From positions 1 to 7,785 of the forward strand of contig DCIX01000040.1 in NCBI GenBank assembly GCA_002317135.1: a stretch of DNA of 7,785 nt, in the 5' to 3' direction. This DNA is from Bacteroidales bacterium UBA1715. Its GTDB lineage: Bacteria; Bacteroidota; Bacteroidia; Bacteroidales; UBA1715. Shown one piece after another: positions 1 through 4,945 of the stretch. Made by a program: the position numbers and the translations under genes. Below the pieces are notes generated by a model. That model ran no database searches. It was not told where the DNA came from and saw only the letters and a program-made list of their open reading frames with translations. Position 1 is the stretch's first letter. Every line of letters begins with the position of its first letter.

Positions 1-19
1 AGTGGCGGGCGTTTTTTTT
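1..19 (+). terminator. Probable 3' half of an intrinsic terminator of an upstream gene (truncated)
   Basis: The window opens with a GC-rich stretch, AGTGGCGGGCG, followed at once by eight T residues. This is the look of the descending arm and U-tract of a rho-independent terminator for a plus-strand gene to the left. The ascending arm would lie outside the window, so the stem cannot be confirmed. If correct, leuC is not co-transcribed with whatever precedes it. Confidence 0.4.
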
Positions 20-36
20 GTTTATATACTCCCCCC

Positions 37-74
37 GGACCGTTTTTGTCGGTCAACCGTTGGCCATTTGCCAC
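37..74. other. Hairpin-prone intergenic stretch
   Basis: Several short, mutually exclusive inverted repeats overlap here. GACCG (38-42) pairs with CGGTC (50-54) around a T-rich loop; GGTCAA (51-56) can pair with TTGGCC (60-65) with one G-T wobble; TGGC and GCCA flank CATTT just beyond. None is followed by a T-run in plus orientation, so they are not obvious terminators. The stretch is more GC-rich than its surroundings. No function can be assigned; it may be debris of intergenic repeats or a structured DNA element. Confidence 0.25.
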
Positions 75-91
75 AAATCATTCAAATATTT

Positions 92-125
92 GTCAATTGT
101 CAATTATCAATTGTCAATTATAATT
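92..125 (+). repeat. Heptamer tandem repeat, (G/A)TCAATT, next to the leuC promoter
   Basis: Four complete 7-bp units run head to tail: GTCAATT (92-98), GTCAATT (99-105), ATCAATT (106-112) and GTCAATT (113-119). A degenerate ATAATT (120-125) follows. The array touches the TAnnTTTG box of leuC and occupies the place where the -33 element and any upstream activator site would lie. Short arrays of this kind can change copy number by strand slippage, but nothing here shows that it does so. Confidence 0.8.
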
Positions 126-132
126 ACCTTTG
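125..132 (+). promoter_or_regulatory. leuC promoter, Bacteroidota -7 box
   Basis: TACCTTTG matches the Bacteroidota primary-sigma -7 consensus TAnnTTTG exactly. Transcription would begin near 137-140, leaving a leader of about 17-20 nt before the ATG at 157. No TTTG sits at the usual 19-21 nt spacing upstream; the nearest TTG triplets (97-99 and 111-113) belong to the heptamer array and are off-spacing. The box overlaps a TTG codon at 130 that is in frame with leuC, which argues against that codon as the translation start. Confidence 0.65.
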
Positions 133-156
133 CAAAAGCAATTAATAGATTTAACA

Positions 157-1548
157 ATGGGAAAAACATTATTTGAAAAGATTTGGGAAGCACATGTTGT
201 GCAGGTTGTTCCTGATGGTCCTACTCAATTGTATATTGACCGTCTATATGCACACGAGGTAACTTCTCCACAAGCATTTGATACTCTTCGTGATAAAGGA
301 ATTAAAGCATTCCGTCCCAATCATGTGGTAGCTATGCCTGACCATAATACACCTTCGGATCAACAAGAAGTTATTAATGATCCTGTTGGTCGTAAACAAG
401 TAGAAACATTAGCAAAAAACTGTGAAGAGTTTGGTATCAAACATTTTGCAATGGGAACGAAAGACAATGGTATTATCCATGTTGTAGGTCCTGAAAAGGC
501 GTTGTCTCTACCTGGTATGACTATCGTTTGTGGTGACTCTCACACATCTACTCACGGTGCTGTTGGTGCTCTTGCAATGGGTATTGGTACAAGTGAAGTA
601 GCTGAAGTTTTAGCTAGTCAATGTATTTTACAAGGCAAGCCTAAATCAATGAGAATTAACATCGAAGGTGAACTTCAAAAAGGTGTTACTGCTAAGGATA
701 TTGCTTTATATATCATGGCCCAAATGACAACTTCTGGTGCTACTGGTTATGTTGTTGAATATGCAGGTTCAACTATCCGTAATCTTTCAATGGAAGGTCG
801 TTTAACATTGTCTAATCTTTCTATTGAAATGGGGTCTCGTGCTGGTATTATTGCTCCAGATGAAACTACTTTCAACTATTTGAAAGGTCGTGAATATGCT
901 CCCAAAGGTGCAGATTGGGATAAGGCAGTAGCTTACTGGAAGACATTGAAAACAGATGACGATGCTGTTTTCGACAAAGAAGTTTCATATCGTGCGGAAG
1001 ACATAAAACCACGTATTACTTACGGAACAAACCCAGGTGCTGGTATAGCTATTGATGAGACTGTTCCTACTTTTGACGGCTTGTCAGAGGCTGAAAAGAC
1101 ACAATTAAAAGCACAATTAGACTATATGCAGTTTGAACCAGGTCAAAAATTGGAAGGTACTCCTGTTGACTATTGTTTCTTGGGTGCTTGTACTAATGGC
1201 CGTATAGAAGATTTCCGTGCTTTTGCATCTGTTGTTAAAGGCAAGAAAAAATCGGCAAATGTAGTTGCTTGGTTAGTTCCAGGTTCTTGGTTGGTTCGTC
1301 AACAAATTATAGATGAAGGAATTGATAAAATTCTTGAAGAAGCAGGTTTCGAATTGCGTTTACCTTCTTGTTCTTCATGTTTAGCAATGAATCCAGACAA
1401 AGTTCCTGCTGGAAAGCTTTCAATTTCTACATCCAACCGTAACTTCGTTGGCCGTCAAGGTCCAGGAGCAAGAACAGTTTTGGCTTCTCCTCTTGTAGTT
1501 GCTGCAAGTGCAATAACTGGTGTAATTACTGACCCTCGTAAAATTTAA
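157..1548 (+). CDS. leuC: 3-isopropylmalate dehydratase large subunit LeuC
   Basis: LeuC with LeuD forms the cytoplasmic isopropylmalate isomerase, which converts 2-isopropylmalate to 3-isopropylmalate in leucine synthesis; it is an aconitase-family hydro-lyase with a [4Fe-4S] cluster. With the ATG at 157 the protein has 463 residues, close to the 466 of the E. coli enzyme. It begins MGKTLFEKIWEAHVV, as LeuC proteins usually do. The active-site segment CGDSHTSTHGA starts at C125. The cluster ligands are C345 (in CTNGR) and C405 and C408 (in SCSSCLAMNPD), with the same spacing as the known LeuC ligands. The frame extends upstream to a TTG at 130, but that codon lies inside the -7 promoter box, so ATG 157 is chosen. 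No Shine-Dalgarno sequence is visible; the leader is A/T-rich. leuD starts 4 bp after the stop, so the two are surely co-transcribed. The gene looks intact. Confidence 0.97.
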   Translation: MGKTLFEKIWEAHVVQVVPDGPTQLYIDRLYAHEVTSPQAFDTLRDKGIKAFRPNHVVAMPDHNTPSDQQEVINDPVGRKQVETLAKNCEEFGIKHFAMGTKDNGIIHVVGPEKALSLPGMTIVCGDSHTSTHGAVGALAMGIGTSEVAEVLASQCILQGKPKSMRINIEGELQKGVTAKDIALYIMAQMTTSGATGYVVEYAGSTIRNLSMEGRLTLSNLSIEMGSRAGIIAPDETTFNYLKGREYAPKGADWDKAVAYWKTLKTDDDAVFDKEVSYRAEDIKPRITYGTNPGAGIAIDETVPTFDGLSEAEKTQLKAQLDYMQFEPGQKLEGTPVDYCFLGACTNGRIEDFRAFASVVKGKKKSANVVAWLVPGSWLVRQQIIDEGIDKILEEAGFELRLPSCSSCLAMNPDKVPAGKLSISTSNRNFVGRQGPGARTVLASPLVVAASAITGVITDPRKI

Positions 1549-1552
1549 TACT

Positions 1553-2179
1553 ATGGCAAAAGAAAAATTCGACATAATTCAGTCAACTTGTATTCCTATT
1601 GCAATTGACAACAATAATACTGATAATATTATTCCTGCTCGTTATCTTGCATTTACAACTCGTGATCCGAAATTCTACGGTGATGCTTTTATGCATGACC
1701 TTCGTTACAATGCAAACAATGAACCTATCGCCGACTTTGTTATGAATAAACCAGAATATTCTGAAGTTCCTAGCAAAGGTGTGCACGAAATTATTATTGG
1801 TGGTAAAAACTGGGGTTCTGGTTCTAGTCGTGAACATGCTGCTTGGGCTATTGCAGGTTATGGTGTTCGTGTTGTAATATCTTCAAGTTTTGCAGATATT
1901 CACAGAAATAACTTATTAAACTGTTTTGTATTGCCGGTAATCGTTAGCGAAGCATTCCAACAAGAACTTTTTGACACCGTATTTGCTAATCCAAAAGCAG
2001 AAGTAAAAGTTGATTTACCAAATCAAACGGTTACGAATGTAACAACTGGCAAGAGTGAAAAGTTCGAAATCAATGGTTACAAGAAACATTGCCTTGTAAA
2101 TGCCCTTGATGACATTGATTATCTTCTATCAGTACAAGATAAGACAGAAGCGTTCGAAAAAGCTCAGAAGACATTCTAA
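1553..2179 (+). CDS. leuD: 3-isopropylmalate dehydratase small subunit LeuD
   Basis: This is the small, swivelling-domain subunit of isopropylmalate isomerase; it completes the active site of LeuC and helps set substrate specificity. It has 208 residues against 201 in E. coli. Family motifs are in order: a DNIIPARYL-type segment at 24-32, GGKNWGSGSSREHA at 83-96 (the Gly/Ser-rich loop with the Arg) and SSFADIHRNNLLN at 110-123. The ATG lies 4 bp after the leuC stop, typical of translational coupling. A strong terminator begins 29 bp after the stop, so the operon ends here. leuB, often nearby in Bacteroidota, and leuA are absent from the window. A related LeuCD-type enzyme can act on citramalate, but nothing in the sequence favours that over the leucine role. 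Confidence 0.96.
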   Translation: MAKEKFDIIQSTCIPIAIDNNNTDNIIPARYLAFTTRDPKFYGDAFMHDLRYNANNEPIADFVMNKPEYSEVPSKGVHEIIIGGKNWGSGSSREHAAWAIAGYGVRVVISSSFADIHRNNLLNCFVLPVIVSEAFQQELFDTVFANPKAEVKVDLPNQTVTNVTTGKSEKFEINGYKKHCLVNALDDIDYLLSVQDKTEAFEKAQKTF

Positions 2180-2207
2180 ATCATAATAAAGGTGATAAAA
2201 ACATGTA

Positions 2208-2238
2208 AGGTTGCTCAAAAATTGGGCAACCTTTTTTA
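2208..2238 (+). terminator. Intrinsic terminator of leuCD
   Basis: AGGTTGCTC (2208-2216) and GGGCAACCT (2224-2232) form a 9-bp stem with one T-G wobble around the 7-nt loop AAAAATT. The stem runs directly into six T residues (2232-2237). This is a textbook rho-independent terminator 29 bp after the leuD stop. Confidence 0.9.
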
Positions 2239-2241
2239 TAT

Positions 2242-2273
2242 AAAAAAGCAGGCTCAAAATTACATGAACCTGC
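2242..2273 (-). terminator. Intrinsic terminator of the outer membrane porin gene
   Basis: Read on the minus strand, GCAGGTTC (2273-2266) pairs with GAGCCTGC (2255-2248) to make an 8-bp stem with one G-T wobble and a 10-nt loop. It is followed by six T residues (2247-2242). It lies 28 bp beyond the porin stop codon. On the plus strand the wobble becomes a C/A mismatch, which supports minus-strand function. Confidence 0.85.
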
Positions 2274-2300
2274 CTCCGAGTTTTGTTAAATATATAGGAA

Positions 2301-3710
2301 TTAGAATAAGTAGCTTATGCCAATAGTGTAACTTCTGTTTATTCTATCGAACGATTCTGTATGTGAAATGCCACTGGCAGCATCGGTAGATGTTTTTTCT
2401 GCTTTATCGTAAGTTACATTCATAAAACCGAAGTCAACTTTCAATTTTTCAGAGCAATTTAGACGTCCCCCGAAACCGATTGCATTTGAACTTAGACTAT
2501 GGTCCATATCGCTTTGGAATTCAGCACTTGCCCCCGACATTCCACGAGAGAAACCTGCACTTATTGTTAAAAGAGGTATAACATCGTATTCTAAACTACC
2601 TGCAACATCCATAGAGTTCTTTTCCATTAGAAGTTCTTTGCCACCCCAATCACATTGCTTGTCGAAATAGTAAACGCAAGACAATGAACCTCTAAATTTA
2701 TCGGTGAATCCATAACCTAAGCCAACAGACATAATTGCAGGAACGTCTTTACGAAAAGTAGAATCGTCGGTAAACATACCTGTGTCATCTTTTTTCGTAT
2801 CGTTTGTTAATTCCATTTTTGTTTTGCCTTCATATTTGAAGCCAATGTTCAATTTATCGTCGGGTTTAAAGCTAAAACCAAGAATAGGAGCAATGCCGAA
2901 ACCTGTTTGAACAGCATCAACTTCTTTATCTGCTACGGCACTTCCGTATGCGTTAACAGTTGCTGCCATTTCTGCAAGTCCCATTGCACTTAATGCAGTA
3001 GAGGCATTCGTAAAGAAAACTGTTGCTGGAATCATGTCTCCATTCAAGCCCATTAATGCACAAGAAGGATTTAATTGTATATTTTTTATTGTTCCTGAAT
3101 ATGCATTTTTCTGGTAAATACCTGCAATGCCAGCACTTACAGCTAAGGTTCCGTCTAAGAAAGAATATGCTGCACCAATACGACCACCATATAAAATCGA
3201 ACTACCTGTAAAATTAATATCTACGCTGTATTGGTTTGCCGAAAGTCCCATTGTTTTTCCTAATTGTGAAACCATTCCAGGAATCATAGAAATTTGTCTT
3301 TCAAACGAAGCAAGACCGTTGTCATATTGTAGACTTCCGCCACCACCGTTAGGACCGAAGCCGAAGAAAACAGCAAGATTGTTCTTTTTCCAAGTTGCTT
3401 GTAATGTTGGATATGCAGGAACAAATACTTTGCCGACATATTCTTTTTCACTACCATTGTTTAGCAAAAGAAAATTATCTGTAGTAGTTCGTTTTTGACT
3501 ACAAATTTGGTGACCATATTGTAAATGGAAACCGTCTGCAAATTGTGCTGTTGCAGCAGGATTAAAATAAACGGCGTCATCGTCTAGCGAGGCACTGCGT
3601 GATACGGTACGAATAAATTGTGAACTTTGGTTAGTGTTTGTAATTACACCCCCTGCCATAACTTGAGAAGCACTTATGGCTAATGCTGCAAACAAAAATT
3701 GTTTTTTCAT
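2301..3710 (-). CDS. Outer membrane porin of the OmpP1/FadL/TodX type
   Basis: The 469-residue product is predicted to be an outer membrane beta-barrel that lets hydrophobic compounds, such as long-chain fatty acids or aromatics, cross the membrane; the actual substrate cannot be read from sequence. Residues 1-19 are a signal peptide (MKKQ, hydrophobic core, cleavage likely after VMA19). The mature start, rich in Ser/Asn, leads to DDDAVYFNPAAT (NPAAT at 50-54), the NPA-type motif near the N terminus of this family. The remainder alternates polar and hydrophobic residues as in barrel strands, with Gly/aromatic-rich strand pairs such as IMSVGLGYGF. The chain ends in YTIGISYLF, with the C-terminal Phe used in barrel assembly. 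Length is normal for the family. The gene is alone, convergent with leuCD, and has its own terminator. No Shine-Dalgarno is visible. Other barrel families are possible but fit less well. Confidence 0.82.
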   Translation of the reverse strand: MKKQFLFAALAISASQVMAGGVITNTNQSSQFIRTVSRSASLDDDAVYFNPAATAQFADGFHLQYGHQICSQKRTTTDNFLLLNNGSEKEYVGKVFVPAYPTLQATWKKNNLAVFFGFGPNGGGGSLQYDNGLASFERQISMIPGMVSQLGKTMGLSANQYSVDINFTGSSILYGGRIGAAYSFLDGTLAVSAGIAGIYQKNAYSGTIKNIQLNPSCALMGLNGDMIPATVFFTNASTALSAMGLAEMAATVNAYGSAVADKEVDAVQTGFGIAPILGFSFKPDDKLNIGFKYEGKTKMELTNDTKKDDTGMFTDDSTFRKDVPAIMSVGLGYGFTDKFRGSLSCVYYFDKQCDWGGKELLMEKNSMDVAGSLEYDVIPLLTISAGFSRGMSGASAEFQSDMDHSLSSNAIGFGGRLNCSEKLKVDFGFMNVTYDKAEKTSTDAASGISHTESFDRINRSYTIGISYLF

Positions 3711-3773
3711 TAGTTTTTATTTTTAATGTAACATTGAATGCCAAGAAATTCGTGCATTCGAAAATTTTCGTCA

Positions 3774-3781
3774 CAAAATTA
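3774..3781 (-). promoter_or_regulatory. Candidate porin gene promoter, -7 box
   Basis: On the minus strand this reads TAATTTTG, an exact match to TAnnTTTG. A transcript would start near 3767 and carry a leader of about 55-60 nt before the ATG at 3710. No TTTG is present at the expected spacing upstream; only a T-tract (3803-3809 complement) lies there. In DNA this AT-rich a chance match is possible. Confidence 0.45.
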
Positions 3782-3864
3782 TTGAATACACATACCGATG
3801 GTAAAAAAAGGGGAATACGCGTTTGTAAAGTTGTTAAAGAAGCTTTTTTAGTGAAAAAAAGTTG

Positions 3865-3921
3865 CTTTTAGGGGTGAAACACAAGCAAGAAGCGATTTTG
3901 CCCCATAACTTTTAGGGGTGA
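3865..3921. repeat. 13-bp direct repeat, possible operator pair
   Basis: CTTTTAGGGGTGA occurs at 3865-3877 and again at 3909-3921, identical, 44 bp from start to start (about four helical turns). The two G4 blocks stand out from the AT-rich surroundings, and a CCCC at 3901-3904 lies between them. They are about 85-140 bp upstream of the candidate -7 box of the porin gene, where an activator could bind. No known regulator is recognised. Confidence 0.6.
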
Positions 3922-3968
3922 GTTATTTATTTTTGTAAAAACAGTCGAACTAATTTTGAAAGAAATTA

Positions 3969-3989
3969 GAGATAAAATGTCATTTTCTC
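3969..3989. repeat. Imperfect palindrome
   Basis: GAGA-T-AAAATG (3969-3979) and CATTTTCTC (3981-3989) form 9-bp arms apart from one bulged T, around a single central T. With no usable loop it is better read as a protein-binding dyad than as an RNA hairpin. It lies between the direct repeats and the end of ispD. Confidence 0.4.
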
Positions 3990-4000
3990 AAAATGTAATA

Positions 4001-4089
4001 ACTAAAACGACAACTGAAATGAATTTATAAAATTCAATAAAACCTCTATTTTATAATAGTAAAAACAAATTAAGGTCGTTTTGATTAGT
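4001..4089 (-). repeat. Nested inverted repeats at the 3' end of ispD
   Basis: AAAACGAC (4004-4011) and GTCGTTTT (4075-4082) are perfect 8-bp arms. The outer ACTA (4001-4004) and TAGT (4086-4089) extend the match if a few bases are looped out. The enclosed 63 nt contain two further perfect hairpins: GAATTT/AAATTC (4021-4035) and CTATT/AATAG (4046-4059). An ispD transcript could therefore fold just after its stop codon into a multi-branched structure ending in GTCGTTTT. It may protect or terminate the message, but it lacks a proper U-tract and is very AT-rich. Confidence 0.4.
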
Positions 4090-4753
4090 TCTTGTTCAGA
4101 AAAATTTCTGCAATAGCAAGATCGGTTGGAGTGGTTATCTTTATATTACTTGTAGAACCAGGATAGAAAAACAATTTTTTACCAAACTGTTCCCATACCG
4201 AGGCTTCATCTGTAAAAGAAGCTGTATATTCTTGATTCATAGCTTTTTTCAACGCTTCAATATCAAAGATTTGTGGGGTTTGTATTCTTTTTATGACGGA
4301 ACGATCAACCGATTGCGTTTTCCCCCCGTCAATTATTCTAAGTGAATCTATAGAATCAACAAATGGGACGGCTGAACCAGTTTGTTCCGCAAGTGTAAAA
4401 CCTGCGTCTAACAGTTCCTTAGAAAGTAATGGTCGAACACCGTCGTGTACGGCAACAACACCATCAGTGGTGATAGAAAAAACACCGTTTTTAACGGAAT
4501 AAAACCGTTCTTTTCCGCCGAAAACAATAGTGTGTGGAGTTGTGAAGTTATGTTTTATACACAACTCTTTCCAATAGGGAACTTGTTGTTCTGGTAATAC
4601 AACTATGCATTGAATAGTTGAGTCATAGGAGTAGAATGCGTCAATACTATGCATAAGAATAGGTCTTCCTTGCAATAAAAGAAATTGTTTTGGAATGTCA
4701 TGTCCCATTCTTAATCCTTTGCCACCAGCAACAATCACAGCATATCGTTTCAT
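4085..4753 (-). CDS. ispD: 2-C-methyl-D-erythritol 4-phosphate cytidylyltransferase IspD
   Basis: IspD joins CTP and 2-C-methyl-D-erythritol 4-phosphate to give CDP-methylerythritol and pyrophosphate, the third step of the cytoplasmic MEP route to isoprenoids. The product has 222 residues, slightly shorter than E. coli IspD (236). The nucleotide-binding segment AGGKGLRMGHDIPKQF (9-24) carries R15 and K22, matching catalytic R20 and K27 of the E. coli enzyme. VHDGVRP (102-108) is the metal/CTP-binding Asp motif. DRSVIKRIQTPQIF (150-163) contains R151, and FTDEASVWE (180-188) and NIKITTPTD (203-211, with K205) are the remaining family motifs. The ATG at 4753 places the first beta strand (RYAVIVAGG) at the very N terminus, as usual. 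It is transcribed alone; ispF is not in the window. The frame is intact. Confidence 0.95.
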   Translation of the reverse strand: MKRYAVIVAGGKGLRMGHDIPKQFLLLQGRPILMHSIDAFYSYDSTIQCIVVLPEQQVPYWKELCIKHNFTTPHTIVFGGKERFYSVKNGVFSITTDGVVAVHDGVRPLLSKELLDAGFTLAEQTGSAVPFVDSIDSLRIIDGGKTQSVDRSVIKRIQTPQIFDIEALKKAMNQEYTASFTDEASVWEQFGKKLFFYPGSTSNIKITTPTDLAIAEIFLNKN

Positions 4754-4771
4754 ATAATCAAGTCTTTATAA

Positions 4772-4779
4772 CAAAAATA
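4772..4779 (-). promoter_or_regulatory. Candidate ispD promoter, -7 box
   Basis: The minus strand reads TATTTTTG, an exact TAnnTTTG match, 18 bp upstream of the ispD ATG. It would give a very short leader of about 10-12 nt. The expected -33 position shows only TTTCG (around 4801). The location is right, but the low sequence complexity makes chance a real alternative. Confidence 0.45.
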
Positions 4780-4860
4780 CAAATCATTTATGAAATGAAC
4801 GAAAAAATCAGGTAAATCACTATAAAACAATGACAAATAAACATTTTTACATAAAAAAAG

Positions 4861-4884
4861 AACAATTCTTATTTTTTAATTGTT
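4861..4884. repeat. Inverted repeat in the divergent ispD/surface protein promoter region
   Basis: AACAATT (4861-4867) and AATTGTT (4878-4884) are perfect 7-bp arms with a 10-nt spacer. The dyad lies just upstream of the candidate promoter of the large gene, where a dimeric regulator could bind. It is AT-rich, so the support is modest. Confidence 0.35.
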
Positions 4885-4889
4885 ATTTT

Positions 4890-4898
4890 TACACTTTG
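4890..4898 (+). promoter_or_regulatory. Candidate promoter of the large secreted protein gene
   Basis: TACACTTTG resembles the Bacteroidota -7 box TAnnTTTG but has three bases instead of two between TA and TTTG. It lies 47 bp upstream of the ATG at 4946. The predicted transcription start (about 4903-4906) would fall in the first arm of the hairpin at 4901-4922. A weak call. Confidence 0.3.
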
Positions 4899-4900
4899 TA

Positions 4901-4922
4901 ACCTTATGCCTAAAAATAAGGT
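4901..4922 (+). promoter_or_regulatory. Terminator-like hairpin just upstream of the large gene
   Basis: ACCTTAT (4901-4907) and ATAAGGT (4916-4922) form a perfect 7-bp stem with an 8-nt loop, followed by CTTTTTCT. It ends 23 bp before the ATG at 4946. If transcription starts upstream, it could act as an attenuator or leader-stabilising stem; if transcription starts within it, it is more likely an operator-like dyad. The T-run is interrupted by C, so termination would be weak. Confidence 0.4.
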
Positions 4923-4945
4923 CTTTTTCTAAAAATACTTGAGTT

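Larger units (their letters stand above)
3711..4084. other. 374-bp noncoding gap between the porin gene and ispD
   Basis: No credible gene lies here. It is AT-rich and contains, from left to right, a small dyad AATGT-A-ACATT (3725-3735), a candidate porin promoter (3774-3781), A/T tracts able to form a CTTTTTT/AAAAAAG hairpin near 3844-3861, a 13-bp direct repeat (3865-3877 and 3909-3921), an imperfect palindrome (3969-3989) and a nested set of inverted repeats reaching into the end of ispD (4001-4089). Its length and content suggest a regulated upstream region for the porin gene, perhaps also an RNA 3' structure for ispD. An unannotated small RNA cannot be excluded. Confidence 0.6.

Noticed and set aside
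3127..3498. Open frame of 123 codons on the plus strand
   Set aside because: It lies entirely antisense to the well-supported porin gene, and its product shows no family features.
3683..3871. Open frame of 62 codons on the plus strand between the porin gene start and the gap
   Set aside because: It begins inside the porin coding region on the opposite strand, has no recognisable domain and spans the porin promoter candidate and A/T tracts.
3928..3935. TATTTTTG, an exact TAnnTTTG match on the plus strand
   Set aside because: No gene follows on the plus strand before ispD, which runs the other way; the nearest TTTG (3897-3900) is 27 nt upstream, outside the usual spacing. Likely chance, though an antisense or small RNA is not excluded.
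3977..4030. Possible 17-codon peptide (starting MSFSQN) in the gap
   Set aside because: Too short to judge, overlaps a palindrome and an inverted repeat, and has no convincing promoter at proper spacing.
4293..4502. Plus-strand open frame antisense to ispD
   Set aside because: ispD has all its catalytic motifs in the other strand across this span; the frame is a shadow.
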